Below are positions 18,015 to 27,264 of a DNA stretch of 64,000 nucleotides, piece by piece. Source of the stretch: Sphingomonadaceae bacterium PASS1. GTDB lineage: Bacteria > Pseudomonadota > Alphaproteobacteria > Sphingomonadales > Sphingomonadaceae. Position numbers and translations under genes: made by a program. The stretch covers positions 62,001-126,000 of the forward strand of contig NKIR01000007.1 in the NCBI GenBank assembly GCA_002255985.1, written 5' to 3'. Numbering within the stretch: position 1 is the stretch's first letter; the number at the start of each line of letters is the position of its first letter. The notes beneath the pieces are model-generated. The model worked only from the letters and a program-made list of their open reading frames with translations. It did not search any database and was not told the origin of the DNA.

Positions 18015-19613
18015 ATGTACGGTACGATGCAGGATTGGGACCTTCGGGTAACCCATTTAATCGATTATGCAGCGCGAGAGCATGGCACGCGCGAAATCGT
18101 AACGCGTTGGGCTGACGGCACTTTTGAACGGACAAGCTGGGCGGGTGTCGCGGGCGAAGCCCGCAAGCTTTCGCAAGCCTTTGCGGGCTTTGGTCTGCAA
18201 AAAGGGGACCGGATCGCTACATTTGCGATGAACCATCATCGGCACCTTGCCACTTGGTATGGGGCCATTGGTTTTGGCGGCGTCATCCATACCGTCAACG
18301 TCCGGTTGTTTGACGAAGACCTGATCTACATCATGAACCACGCCGAAGATAAGGTGTTGATGTATGATGCCATGTTCCAGCCAATTATCGACCGGATAAA
18401 GCCGCATCTGAAAACCGTTGAACATTATATCGTGTTTGACCGCGACGACAGCTACGGCGCGTTGATAAACGGTCAAGACGGCAATTATGAATGGGCAACC
18501 GGTGACGAGCGTGACCCATGTATGCTCTGCTATACCAGCGGTACCACAGGCAATCCAAAAGGCGTGTTGTATCAGCACCGTTCGACAATGTTGCACGCGA
18601 TGGCGGAAATCGCGCCGAGTATATTCGATCTCAGCCCGCAGGCAGCTTTGTTGCCCATCGTGCCGATGTTCCATGCGGCCAGCTGGGGTTTGCCATTTGC
18701 GGGGGCCGCGGCGGGCGTTAAATTCGTCTTTTCAACCACCAATGATGCAGCGACCTTGCACGGGCTAATGCTTAAGGAAGGAGTTACGCATAGCGCGGGT
18801 GTGCCGACCGTTTGGCTCGCCATGTTTGCGCATTTGGATGCAGAGGCTGCCGCTGGGCGCGATGCGTCGCTTGGCAAATTGCGCCTTGTCACCATCGGCG
18901 GTTCCGCTGCACCCCGCGCGATGATTGAACGCCTGATGAAGTCAAATGTCCGCGTATCGCATGCATGGGGCATGACCGAAACGTCGCCTATTGGCACGAT
19001 GGGCGCACCCACGCCCAATTGGGACGAATTGACGCTTGATGAGCAGATAGACGTTGTGTGTAAGCAGGGCAGAACCCCATTTGGTGTCGAACTGCGTGTC
19101 ATTGATAAGGACGGCAATGTGGCCCCGCGGGACGGCGTGACATCGGGCGCGCTTCAGATACGCGGACCTTGGGTCATCAAACGCTATTTCAAGGCTGAAG
19201 CGGATACGGTCGACGCCGACCAGTGGTTTGATACTGGAGACGTTTCTGTTCTGCACCCCGATGGCACGATGCAGATCACTGACCGCGTCAAGGATGTTAT
19301 CAAATCGGGTGGCGAATGGATTAGCTCGGTTGAGCTGGAAAATATCGCCGTTGGCTGCCCCGGAATTGCAGAAGCCGGCGCGATTGGCATTCCGCATCCC
19401 AAATGGGATGAACGCCCTGTGCTGATTGCCGTAAAGAAACCCGGCGCGGAGGTCGATGAAGCAATGGTGAAAGCATATCTCGCCGAACGGATCGTGAAAT
19501 GGTGGATGCCAGATAGGGTGCTGTTCGTTGACGAGCTGCCACACACCGGCACGGGCAAGATTCAGAAGGTTGCGCTGCGCCAGCAGTTCAAGGATTTCGT
19601 CCTAGAAGATTGA
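18015..19613 (+). CDS. Acyl-CoA synthetase (AMP-forming), medium/long chain fatty-acid type
   Basis: This 532-residue ANL-superfamily enzyme activates a carboxylic acid to its CoA thioester through an acyl-adenylate. The AMP-binding motif YTSGTTGNPKGV is near residues 173-184, the GWTxT-like HAWGMTETSP near 316-325, and the C-terminal catalytic Lys in TGTGKIQKVALR near residue 515. The start at 18015 is preceded by AGGGAGAGAG, while the open frame to 17946 has no family sequence. The chain length is not fixed by these motifs; a medium- or long-chain fatty acid is the likely substrate. Confidence 0.93.
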   Translation: MYGTMQDWDLRVTHLIDYAAREHGTREIVTRWADGTFERTSWAGVAGEARKLSQAFAGFGLQKGDRIATFAMNHHRHLATWYGAIGFGGVIHTVNVRLFDEDLIYIMNHAEDKVLMYDAMFQPIIDRIKPHLKTVEHYIVFDRDDSYGALINGQDGNYEWATGDERDPCMLCYTSGTTGNPKGVLYQHRSTMLHAMAEIAPSIFDLSPQAALLPIVPMFHAASWGLPFAGAAAGVKFVFSTTNDAATLHGLMLKEGVTHSAGVPTVWLAMFAHLDAEAAAGRDASLGKLRLVTIGGSAAPRAMIERLMKSNVRVSHAWGMTETSPIGTMGAPTPNWDELTLDEQIDVVCKQGRTPFGVELRVIDKDGNVAPRDGVTSGALQIRGPWVIKRYFKAEADTVDADQWFDTGDVSVLHPDGTMQITDRVKDVIKSGGEWISSVELENIAVGCPGIAEAGAIGIPHPKWDERPVLIAVKKPGAEVDEAMVKAYLAERIVKWWMPDRVLFVDELPHTGTGKIQKVALRQQFKDFVLED

Positions 19614-19623
19614 CCCCAACATT

Positions 19624-19671
19624 ATGGGCAGCCGAGTAGCTGAGATTTTCAAAACAGGCTCAGCTGCCCAT
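19624..19671. terminator. Inverted repeat between convergent acyl-CoA synthetase and radical SAM genes
   Basis: AGCTGAG at 19638-19644 pairs with CTCAGCT at 19659-19665, and ATGGGCAGC at 19624-19632 pairs with GCTGCCCAT at 19663-19671. The right arms lie inside the last codons of the radical SAM gene. The loop carries TTTTC one way and TTTT the other, so it may terminate both convergent transcripts. Confidence 0.45.
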
Positions 19672-20737
19672 TCATATTTGGCGGCACGAATAGGTCGGTT
19701 CTGACATTCCATTTGGAACCGTCCAAGCCATGTTTCTTTCGCGCGATTTGCATACGGGTGCGTATCAGATCGGCCCAAGGACCATGGCCTTTCATCCTTG
19801 AGAAAAATTCGGCATCATTGTCTTTACCGCCGCGCATATCGCGAATGATATTCATGACCTTCGCCGCGCGGTCGGGGAAATGGACGTCAAGCCAGTCGCG
19901 GAACAAAGGCGCGACTTCATGCGGAAGGCGAATGGGTATCGAACTGATGCTCGTCGCGCCGTGTTCTGCTGCCGCAGCGGCGATTGCCTCAATCTCATGA
20001 TCTGTTACCGCCGGAATAATCGGTGCGATATTTACATGAACATAAATGCCGGCGTCTGAAAGTTTGCGCACTGCCGCAAGCCTCGTCATTGGCGATGATG
20101 CCCTGGGTTCCAATGTCCGCGCTAGCTTTGCATCGAGCGAGGTCACCGATAATGCGACGCCCGTCAGTTGCTTTGATCCCAGTTGGCTTAACAGGTCGAT
20201 ATCATCAAGCACGCGTGCGGATTTCGTTGTGACGACAATCGGGTGCGATGTTTCCACCATCAGCGCCAAAATGGATCGCGTGATGCGATAGGTCCGCTCA
20301 ATCGGCTGATACGGGTCTGTATTGGTTCCGATCGCGATAGGCGCTGGCCGATATCCCGGCTTCGCAATTGTTTTGCGCAAGATATCCGCTGCATTTGGCT
20401 TGGCGAAAAGACGGCTTTCGAAATCCAACCCCGGCGACAGATCATGATACGCGTGTGTTGGCCGCGCAAAACAATAGACGCATCCATGCTCGCACCCGCG
20501 ATATGCGTTCACCGACCGGTCAAAAGGGACGTCGGGAGAATTGTTGAACGAGAGTATGGATTTGGCGAACTCTTCGGTCACCGTCGTCTTAAGCGAAGGC
20601 TTCCCGCCAATTAACGCTTCGCGCGCGTCCAGCCAGTCTCCGTCGGCAACACGGCTGTTCATGTTAAATCGGGTTGGCACCGCGTTTGTGGGCGCCGCAC
20701 GTCCCTTTGTTACATTGCGTTCGACTGCATTCTCCAT
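19649..20737 (-). CDS. Radical SAM protein, PA0069/SplB-like family
   Basis: The 362-residue product carries a radical SAM cluster in RGCEHGCVYCFARP near residues 79-92 (CxxxCxxC), followed by HAYHDLSPGLDFESR and the IGTNTDPYQPIE segment that marks this family of spore-photoproduct-lyase-like proteins. The reaction is unknown. I place the start at ATG 20737, ten codons inside the open frame, where the charged N terminus common to homologues begins. It follows moaB by 88 bases on the same strand. Confidence 0.9.
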   Translation of the reverse strand: MENAVERNVTKGRAAPTNAVPTRFNMNSRVADGDWLDAREALIGGKPSLKTTVTEEFAKSILSFNNSPDVPFDRSVNAYRGCEHGCVYCFARPTHAYHDLSPGLDFESRLFAKPNAADILRKTIAKPGYRPAPIAIGTNTDPYQPIERTYRITRSILALMVETSHPIVVTTKSARVLDDIDLLSQLGSKQLTGVALSVTSLDAKLARTLEPRASSPMTRLAAVRKLSDAGIYVHVNIAPIIPAVTDHEIEAIAAAAAEHGATSISSIPIRLPHEVAPLFRDWLDVHFPDRAAKVMNIIRDMRGGKDNDAEFFSRMKGHGPWADLIRTRMQIARKKHGLDGSKWNVRTDLFVPPNMNGQLSLF

Positions 20738-20825
20738 AGGCAAATGATGCCATAAGAATGAGAACATATAAAGAACAAATATGCGTTCAGCGCATTAGCA
20801 GCATGAACGGCAGTAATCCCCGCGT

Positions 20826-21353
20826 TTACCTTTCGGACAAGCGCGGCATCAGTTCAACGAAATTGCAGGGCCGGTGCCGGCTATCCAGCTGATGAACCAA
20901 AATCTGGTCCCATCCATCCTTCACCGCGCCGTTTGAGCCGGGCAACGCAAAGATGTACGTGCCGCGTGCCAGCACCGCGCAGGCGCGCGACTGTATAGTC
21001 GATGTGCCAATGCTCGCGAAGCTTAGCCAACGAAATAGCTCGCCAAACCCTGGAATATCCTTGGTCTTAACTCGGTCCAGTGCCTCCGGCGTCACATCTC
21101 GCCCGGTGAGCCCGGTGCCGCCCGTGGATATGACAACGTCGATATTTTCGTCATCGATCCAATTGTGCAGGCGGGCGGTAATCAACGCTGTATCGTCACG
21201 CAAGATCGCACGATCGATGATCTTATGCCCCGCCGCCCTGATGCGTTCGGCCAATAAATCGCCGCTGGTGTCATCACTTGGTCCACGCGTGTCGGATACC
21301 GTCAAAAGCGCAATATTGACGGGTTTGAAAGCCATGTTGTTATCGAGCGGCAA
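20826..21353 (-). CDS. moaB: Molybdenum cofactor biosynthesis protein MoaB/MogA family
   Basis: This family adenylylates molybdopterin before MoeA inserts molybdate. The STGGTGLTGRDVTPEA motif near residues 80-95 binds the pterin and is intact. I favour the TTG at 21353 as start because AGGAGG stands five bases upstream; the first ATG (21335) has no ribosome binding site. Either start overlaps or abuts the lytic transglycosylase gene (14-base overlap from TTG). Its partners moaC and moeA lie 20 kb away in the trp unit. Confidence 0.92.
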   Translation of the reverse strand: MPLDNNMAFKPVNIALLTVSDTRGPSDDTSGDLLAERIRAAGHKIIDRAILRDDTALITARLHNWIDDENIDVVISTGGTGLTGRDVTPEALDRVKTKDIPGFGELFRWLSFASIGTSTIQSRACAVLARGTYIFALPGSNGAVKDGWDQILVHQLDSRHRPCNFVELMPRLSER

Positions 21354-23127
21354 TGGAGCCTCCTGTGACGCGACGCGCGGTTACGGTTCCATTGGCGTCC
21401 GGAAATTTCGGCCACATATATTGGGCGAGCCCTTTCAAGCTGCCCGAAGCCTTGTTTGATCGCATCTCGTAGATCCAATAGTTGCGCAGGATAATCGCGA
21501 CATAGCCACGCGTTTCCCAATAAGGGATGGATTCAATGAAAAGCAGCGGATCGCCATTGTCGCGAATTTCGCTGTTCCACCGCGTAAGCGGAACGGGGCC
21601 TGCATTATAGGCCGCAATCACCTTGGGCAGCAGGCCACCCGTCGCAGGCAAATCGCGCAATTTTTCGAGGTAGGATTGTCCATATTCGAGATTGATTGAA
21701 GGACGATCCAGCTGCGAGGCCGCAAACGATGCGCCGCGCGCCCGCGCCATATCCTGCGCTGTGCCGGGTCGCACTTGCATGAGCCCGCGTGCGCCCGCTG
21801 GGCTGACCACGTCTGTGCGGAAGTTGGATTCCTGCAACGTGTGCGCATAGACAAGTGCCGGCGTTACCCGCCAGCCACCGAGGGGTTCCCAATTGGGCAT
21901 GGGATAGCGCGCCATGGCGTTGCTCTGGTTGCGTGCGGGGCCATAATGACCCAACCAAAACTGGGTCGAGGCTAAGTTCAGCGATCCGGCCAGCTGCGCC
22001 AAATTTGTATGCTGCCGCGCATCGCCGATGCGCGCTTGATGCCGCAATGCTTGATCTGCAAGTTTCGTTTGGCCAATTTCGGCTAAACCGACCGCAAGGA
22101 TTGCATTCTGCTGATCTTTCAGGCTGGCCCAATCAAGCTTTGCAACTTTTGCTGATCTGCGGGCAATGGGCTCCATGCCGAGCGCTTCGCTTGCCAACAG
22201 ACCATAAAAGGTTTCAGGCAGCTGCGCCGCTTTTTGCATTTTTGGCTGCACAAATTGTGGATATTTCGCGGCCATCGCTGCACGTGCGCCCCAAAACAGG
22301 CCTGCGGCCTTCAGGTCGTCATTGGCAGCGAGGCGTGAGACCACATCAAATGCCTCATACGCCTCGGCATATTCACCCAACCGCCACGACGCCAAACCAT
22401 GCACCCATGCCGCCTGTGTGCCCCATTCGCCACCGGCCGTGCGCGCAAGCAACGCCACACGCTTGGCAGACTGGTCATCATTTTCGATATAATAGGACCA
22501 TGCGACGCGGTATTGAAGCTCCGTTAATGCTTCGGGTGAAAGCTCTTCTACCTTGGTTCCGAGATATTGTTCGGCGGCCAATGACTGGTCGTTTTTGATG
22601 AACTGCTGAAGCTCGCTACGAATAACATCGCTCGCCGCATTTGCGGGCAAATCGCGCTTTGGTGCACCACCAAGCCATGAGAAGCGGCGTATGCCCGGAC
22701 GTTCGGGAAGAATATCCGCGCCACGCTTGCGCGCCATTGTTGCAAGCTGTTCCGCTTGCGGAAGATAGGGTGCCGATTGCAAAAGATCATGCAGTTGCGC
22801 GACCTCAACCTTTGGGCTGTCGGGGGCAACATATAATTCGGCGCGCGCCATGGCTGCCATTGGACCTTGCGGCGCTTCATCGATTAACCGTGCAGCCTCA
22901 TCCCATTTCTGATTTCGAATTGCGTCGTAAATGGCGAAAAAAACCGCCTTTTCCTTGGCATCCAAAACTGTTGGAGCAACCTGCGTAGAAACGATAGCAC
23001 GAAAGCCCTCGCTGGTATTTGCATGCGCAGCAGCCACGGGTGAGAGCGCCAACAGGGGACCAAGCCACCTAAGCGTGCACATTCTGCTGTTCCGGATTTT
23101 TGCGCTGTGCGCGTTCTTGGCGCTCAC
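21340..23127 (-). CDS. Soluble-type lytic murein transglycosylase
   Basis: The product cleaves peptidoglycan between MurNAc and GlcNAc with 1,6-anhydro ring formation. It has a signal peptide (CTLRWLGPLLALSPVAAAHA), a long alpha-helical superhelix of about 400 residues and a C-terminal SLT domain with the catalytic Glu in LQESNF and the GLMQVRPGTA motif. The GTG at 23127 overlaps the upstream stop as GTGA and has AGGGA in front; the ATG at 23082 would give a shorter signal peptide and is the main alternative. The mature enzyme should be periplasmic. Confidence 0.93.
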   Translation of the reverse strand: MSAKNAHSAKIRNSRMCTLRWLGPLLALSPVAAAHANTSEGFRAIVSTQVAPTVLDAKEKAVFFAIYDAIRNQKWDEAARLIDEAPQGPMAAMARAELYVAPDSPKVEVAQLHDLLQSAPYLPQAEQLATMARKRGADILPERPGIRRFSWLGGAPKRDLPANAASDVIRSELQQFIKNDQSLAAEQYLGTKVEELSPEALTELQYRVAWSYYIENDDQSAKRVALLARTAGGEWGTQAAWVHGLASWRLGEYAEAYEAFDVVSRLAANDDLKAAGLFWGARAAMAAKYPQFVQPKMQKAAQLPETFYGLLASEALGMEPIARRSAKVAKLDWASLKDQQNAILAVGLAEIGQTKLADQALRHQARIGDARQHTNLAQLAGSLNLASTQFWLGHYGPARNQSNAMARYPMPNWEPLGGWRVTPALVYAHTLQESNFRTDVVSPAGARGLMQVRPGTAQDMARARGASFAASQLDRPSINLEYGQSYLEKLRDLPATGGLLPKVIAAYNAGPVPLTRWNSEIRDNGDPLLFIESIPYWETRGYVAIILRNYWIYEMRSNKASGSLKGLAQYMWPKFPDANGTVTARRVTGGSIAAR

Positions 23128-23885
23128 AAGGCGTCCCTTTTCGCAAACATTTGCAGATCTCTCCACGCCTGTGCCTTCATGGCGGGCCGCGCAATGAGCG
23201 TACGCGGATGGAATGTCGTCAATGCGGCGATATTGCGGCCATCATGGTTAACATTTCGCAATTCTGCGCGGGCGTTCATAAGATCGGCGTCTAACAGAGC
23301 CTTGCAGGCGGATGAACCAAGTAAAATCACCGATGTGGGTTTAATGAGGCCAAGTTGATGGCGCATATAATGGCCCAATTCCGGCAGAATATGATCGGCC
23401 AGCTCCCCCGTCGCAGGGACGGTGGTTGCAAGCCACGTCCGGTAACAATCCGAAATGTTGATACCAATCGCCGCCAACATACGTTCCAACAAAATGTGCA
23501 CCGCAGACGTTCCCGCGGTTGCTTCGTCGGCATCCGTTAAATCGGGAAGATCGGATATGATGACTATCGCGCTGTTTTCCGGGCCAATTGGGGGAATATG
23601 AACAGGGCCAAGGTCGTTGCCAGGAAGCGGTGCGCCATCGCGGACCATCTGCCGCAAGGTCGCAATATTACTGGGCCACGGAATGGATGGAACGTTTGGA
23701 GTAACAGGGACATCGGCGGCACTGTTATTGGCGGCAATAGCCGGTTTTGCAGGATTCGTGACTTCATCGGCGGCCAGCCAGTTGACGGTTTCATCGCCCA
23801 CGGCAGAATCCACACCGGCCAGCGTCCACCAGCCAGTTAGCGATTCAACAGCCGCCAAGGCTGCAGTTTCTGCACGATCCTCCAT
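23124..23885 (-). CDS. Uracil-DNA glycosylase family protein, atypical
   Basis: The C-terminal part (about residues 95-253) resembles family 4/5 uracil-DNA glycosylases: SVILLGSSACKALL matches the central strand and TFHPRTLI matches the active-site HPxxLL motif. However, the motif that normally reads GEAPG is SDLPD, and the four Cys residues that hold an Fe-S cluster in family 4 are missing. The first 75 residues are Ala/Pro-rich and low in similarity. It may be a degenerate or DNA-binding relative rather than an active glycosylase. AAGGGATTT precedes the ATG. The gene is divergent from ETF-QO and overlaps the transglycosylase gene. Confidence 0.82.
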   Translation of the reverse strand: MEDRAETAALAAVESLTGWWTLAGVDSAVGDETVNWLAADEVTNPAKPAIAANNSAADVPVTPNVPSIPWPSNIATLRQMVRDGAPLPGNDLGPVHIPPIGPENSAIVIISDLPDLTDADEATAGTSAVHILLERMLAAIGINISDCYRTWLATTVPATGELADHILPELGHYMRHQLGLIKPTSVILLGSSACKALLDADLMNARAELRNVNHDGRNIAALTTFHPRTLIARPAMKAQAWRDLQMFAKRDAL

Positions 23886-23999
23886 AAATCCCTTCAGTCA
23901 CTTGTTGACGACAGGGTCAATTGCTTGGCATGGCAATTCCCACGAGCTGTCCGAAATTTCGGATGGCCTGATTTACATGCCGGGTAAAGGATAAAGGCA
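23886..23999. promoter_or_regulatory. Divergent promoter gap, glycosylase-like gene / ETF-QO
   Basis: A 114-base gap between two divergent starts. TTGTTGACGACAGGGTCAA (23903-23921) contains TTGACG and its opposite-strand partner TTGACC, either of which could be a -35 element. AAAGGATAAAGGCA is the ETF-QO ribosome binding site. Confidence 0.35.
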
Positions 24000-25640
24000 A
24001 TGAGTGAACGCGAGTCGATGCCATATGATGTCGTTATTGTTGGTGCGGGGCCAGCAGGTTTATCCGCGTCGATACGCATTAAGCAGCAGTCACCCGACAC
24101 CAGCGTTTGCATATTGGAAAAAGGATCAGAGGTTGGCGCGCATATTTTATCCGGTGCTGTCATAGATCCAAAGGCGCTTGACGAACTGCTGCCGGATTGG
24201 CGCACCATGGGCTGCCCATTGGCCGATACACCTGTGAACGACAACCAGCATTGGATAATGACAAAGACCGGCAAGTTTAACATGCCGCATTTCCTGACGC
24301 CGAGTTTCATGCACAACAAAGGCACGTACACAGGTTCGCTTGGCAATTTGTGCCGCTGGCTTGCGGGGCAGGCGGAAAATCTGGGCGTTGAAATCTTCCC
24401 CGGATTTTCGGCTGCAGAAATTCTGTATAATGCGGACGGCTCGGTCAAGGGCGTGGCAACAGGCGACATGGGCGTCGCGCGCGATGGCAGCCACAAAGAT
24501 GATTATATGCGCGGCATGGAGCTGCATGCGAAATATACCTTCTTTGCCGAAGGTGTGCGCGGCCATCTGACCAAATTGATTAAGCCGCAGTTCGGATTGG
24601 ACAAGGATTGCGAGCCACAGGTTTATGGCATTGGTCTGAAAGAATTGTGGGATATTCCAGCGGAACAACATTCGGCAGGCCGCGTCATTCACAGCCAAGG
24701 CTGGCCACTGACCGACGCAAATGGTGGCGCATTCTTGTACCATCAAGCGAACAACCAAGTGGCTTTAGGCTTTGTGGTTTGGTTGAACTATTCCAACCCC
24801 TATCTGTCACCCTTTGAAGAACTGCAGCGTTGGAAAACGCATCCTGAGGTCAAGAAGATTTTGGCTGGCGGCAAGCGCGTTTCTTATGGTGCGCGCGCGA
24901 TCAGCGATGGTGGCTGGCAGTCGGTGCCCAAGTTGGCGTTCGCGGGCGGCGCATTGATCGGTTGTTCGGCCGGCTTCGTAAACGTGCCACGTATCAAGGG
25001 CACGCATACCGCGATGAAGTCCGGCATGTTGGCAGCAGACGCCGTAGTGGAAGCACTGGCTGCGGGCCGCGAACATGACGAGCTGACGGCTTACCAGACC
25101 AGCTATGACAATAGCTGGGTCTCCAAAGAACTGCATATGGTGCGCAACGTGCTGCCGCTTGTTGAAAAATACGGCAATGTTGTTGGGACGATGCTAGCGG
25201 GCGTGAACATGTGGCTCGAAAACTTTGGCATCCGCATGCCTTTCACCATGAAGCATCACCCCGATCACAAGGCACTCAAAAAGAAGAATGCAGGCGAGCG
25301 GATCGATTATCCAAAGCCAGATGGTATTTTCAGCTTTGACCGGCTGTCGTCGGTATTCCTGTCGAACACCAACCATGCCGAAGATCAGCCCATCCATTTG
25401 CAGGTCAAGGATATGGACCTGCAAAGGAACAGCGAGTTCATGGAATTTGCTGGCCCATCGACGCGTTATTGCCCCGCTGGCGTGTATGAATGGATTGAGG
25501 AAGAGGGCAAAGACCCACGCTATCAAATTAACGCCCAGAATTGCGTACATTGCAAAACCTGCGACATCAAAGACCCCAATCAGAATATCAATTGGGTGAC
25601 GCCGGAGGGCGGCGGTGGGCCGAATTACCCCAATATGTAA
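24000..25640 (+). CDS. Electron transfer flavoprotein-ubiquinone oxidoreductase
   Basis: This membrane-associated enzyme passes electrons from ETF (fatty-acid and amino-acid dehydrogenases) to ubiquinone. The 546-residue product has the FAD-binding GAGPAGLSAS near residues 15-24, the quinone-binding region in the middle, and a C-terminal 4Fe-4S site made of the Cys in TRYCPAG and the CVHCKTC triplet near residue 520, ending GGGGPNYPNM as usual. The last 26 bases overlap the GTG start of the next gene. Its products feed the same beta-oxidation economy as the propionyl-CoA genes in the window. Confidence 0.97.
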   Translation: MSERESMPYDVVIVGAGPAGLSASIRIKQQSPDTSVCILEKGSEVGAHILSGAVIDPKALDELLPDWRTMGCPLADTPVNDNQHWIMTKTGKFNMPHFLTPSFMHNKGTYTGSLGNLCRWLAGQAENLGVEIFPGFSAAEILYNADGSVKGVATGDMGVARDGSHKDDYMRGMELHAKYTFFAEGVRGHLTKLIKPQFGLDKDCEPQVYGIGLKELWDIPAEQHSAGRVIHSQGWPLTDANGGAFLYHQANNQVALGFVVWLNYSNPYLSPFEELQRWKTHPEVKKILAGGKRVSYGARAISDGGWQSVPKLAFAGGALIGCSAGFVNVPRIKGTHTAMKSGMLAADAVVEALAAGREHDELTAYQTSYDNSWVSKELHMVRNVLPLVEKYGNVVGTMLAGVNMWLENFGIRMPFTMKHHPDHKALKKKNAGERIDYPKPDGIFSFDRLSSVFLSNTNHAEDQPIHLQVKDMDLQRNSEFMEFAGPSTRYCPAGVYEWIEEEGKDPRYQINAQNCVHCKTCDIKDPNQNINWVTPEGGGGPNYPNM

Positions 25641-27264
25641 ACTGACCGCCGCACTATTTTTATGTGCGGCGCCAGCTGATGCCTCCGTTGACGACGGCAT
25701 AACCGACTATGCCAATGCGCGTGCGGCAGAGTTTGACGCGCGTCACGACGAAGCGCTGGCGGGATATCTCAAGCTGTTTGAAGAATCTTCGGACAGCGAG
25801 ACATTGGCCAAACGGGTCTACCAAAATGCTGTGCGGCAAGGTGACTTTGCAGCAGCGCTGAAATCCATTCGCGTTCAGGAACTAAAAAATGACGTTCCGC
25901 CGGAAGGTCCGTTGCTTCTATTCACCGACGCCTTTCAAAAGCGTCGCTGGTCATTGGCTTTGGTCGCAGTCGATGAATTGGAAGCCCGCAGCAATTTTGG
26001 CTTTATGGCGCCTATATTGCGCGCGTGGGTATCCGTCGCGAAGTCGGGCACGCATGACTTGACCGTTAAAGAGGGAAATACGGACTCGTTTTTCAACTTC
26101 TACGCTGTTGATCAGTTCGTGTATCTTGATCTCGCGACGGGGCAAAATGCCAAAGCAAAATTGGGATTGCGGAATATGGTCTCGGTTGGCGGCAACGCCA
26201 TGCGTGATCTCTTCATCAGCGCCGCGCCGGTTTTAGCGCATAAAGGCGATACCGCTTTTGCTAATGCAATGCTTGGAACCGCAATGGGCTCCGAGTTCGC
26301 TGCCCAGTTTAACGGCGCTGACGCAGCTGAAAAGAATATCACCCCCAATATAGGGCTTGCGGCACTATATGTGCGGATCGCAACGTCGCTGATTGAACAG
26401 GATGCGCCGGAACCCGGCCTGGCAATTGCACGGTTGGCACTATGGACTGCGCCAGAATATCCGCCTGCCGTCATTAACTCGGCAAATGCGCTTGGCAAGT
26501 TATCTGGCGGCCGTGATGCAGTTGCACTTTTGGATAAAATTCCGCCAGCTTCGCCTTATTGGACACGCGCCGTTTTCGCAAAGGCGGCGTTGTTACGCGA
26601 CATGGGTGACAATGACGGCGCAGTTCAATTGGCGCGTCTCAGCTACGATCAGAATGTCAAGTCGGCTGCGCGCGCGACGTTGCTTGGCCAAATGCTGCAG
26701 CAAAATGGACGTTTACCAGAGGCTATCGCCCAATACGGGCGCGCAATGGACTTGGATGACTTCAAACGTCAGGCACCCCAAAGTCGTGCTTCGTTTCATG
26801 TCATGCTCGCCAGCGCGTTGGATAAAAATGGCCAATGGGATGACGCTAAAAGGGAGCTTCAATACGCGATCGCATTAGATCCGTCCAATGCGAGCGCGCT
26901 GAATTATCTGGGTTATTCCATGCTGGAGCGGGGCGAAGATGTGGTGAAGGCCGAGGCATTTGTGCGGCGTGCATATAATGCAGAGCCAACATCATCGGCT
27001 TATTCAGACTCGCTTGGGTGGGCTTTGTTCCAAAGCGGCAAATATGGCGACGCCGTAACCATGTTGGAGAAAGCCGCGTCGATCGAAAATGCTGACGCGA
27101 CGATTTTCGAGCATCTGGGTGATGCATATTGGCGGGCAGGTCGCCGGCGTGACGCGCGACATGCATGGAATAGCGCGCAAATTTCGGCAGACACAGAGGT
27201 TGCGTTGCGTATATCATCAAAATTGGACGTGGGCCTGCCCGGCGATATCAGGACGGCGAAGTGA
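25615..27264 (+). CDS. Exported tetratricopeptide-repeat protein
   Basis: The 549-residue product has a signal peptide (KLTAALFLCAAPADA) and tetratricopeptide repeats along most of its length, clearest at about residues 370-510 (ALDKNGQWDDAKRELQYAI, SALNYLGYSMLERGED, DSLGWALFQSGKYGDAV, FEHLGDAYWRAGRRRDA). It is likely periplasmic or outer-membrane facing and a protein-binding scaffold; no catalytic motif is visible. The start is GTG at 25615 within the ETF-QO 3' end, with GGAGGG five bases upstream. The stop overlaps the ispE start as TGATG. Confidence 0.9.
   Translation: MGRITPICKLTAALFLCAAPADASVDDGITDYANARAAEFDARHDEALAGYLKLFEESSDSETLAKRVYQNAVRQGDFAAALKSIRVQELKNDVPPEGPLLLFTDAFQKRRWSLALVAVDELEARSNFGFMAPILRAWVSVAKSGTHDLTVKEGNTDSFFNFYAVDQFVYLDLATGQNAKAKLGLRNMVSVGGNAMRDLFISAAPVLAHKGDTAFANAMLGTAMGSEFAAQFNGADAAEKNITPNIGLAALYVRIATSLIEQDAPEPGLAIARLALWTAPEYPPAVINSANALGKLSGGRDAVALLDKIPPASPYWTRAVFAKAALLRDMGDNDGAVQLARLSYDQNVKSAARATLLGQMLQQNGRLPEAIAQYGRAMDLDDFKRQAPQSRASFHVMLASALDKNGQWDDAKRELQYAIALDPSNASALNYLGYSMLERGEDVVKAEAFVRRAYNAEPTSSAYSDSLGWALFQSGKYGDAVTMLEKAASIENADATIFEHLGDAYWRAGRRRDARHAWNSAQISADTEVALRISSKLDVGLPGDIRTAK

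Noticed and set aside
20738-20825. A promoter or small gene between moaB and the radical SAM gene
   Set aside because: The 88 bases show no ORF with a ribosome binding site and no recognisable promoter; treated as a plain spacer.
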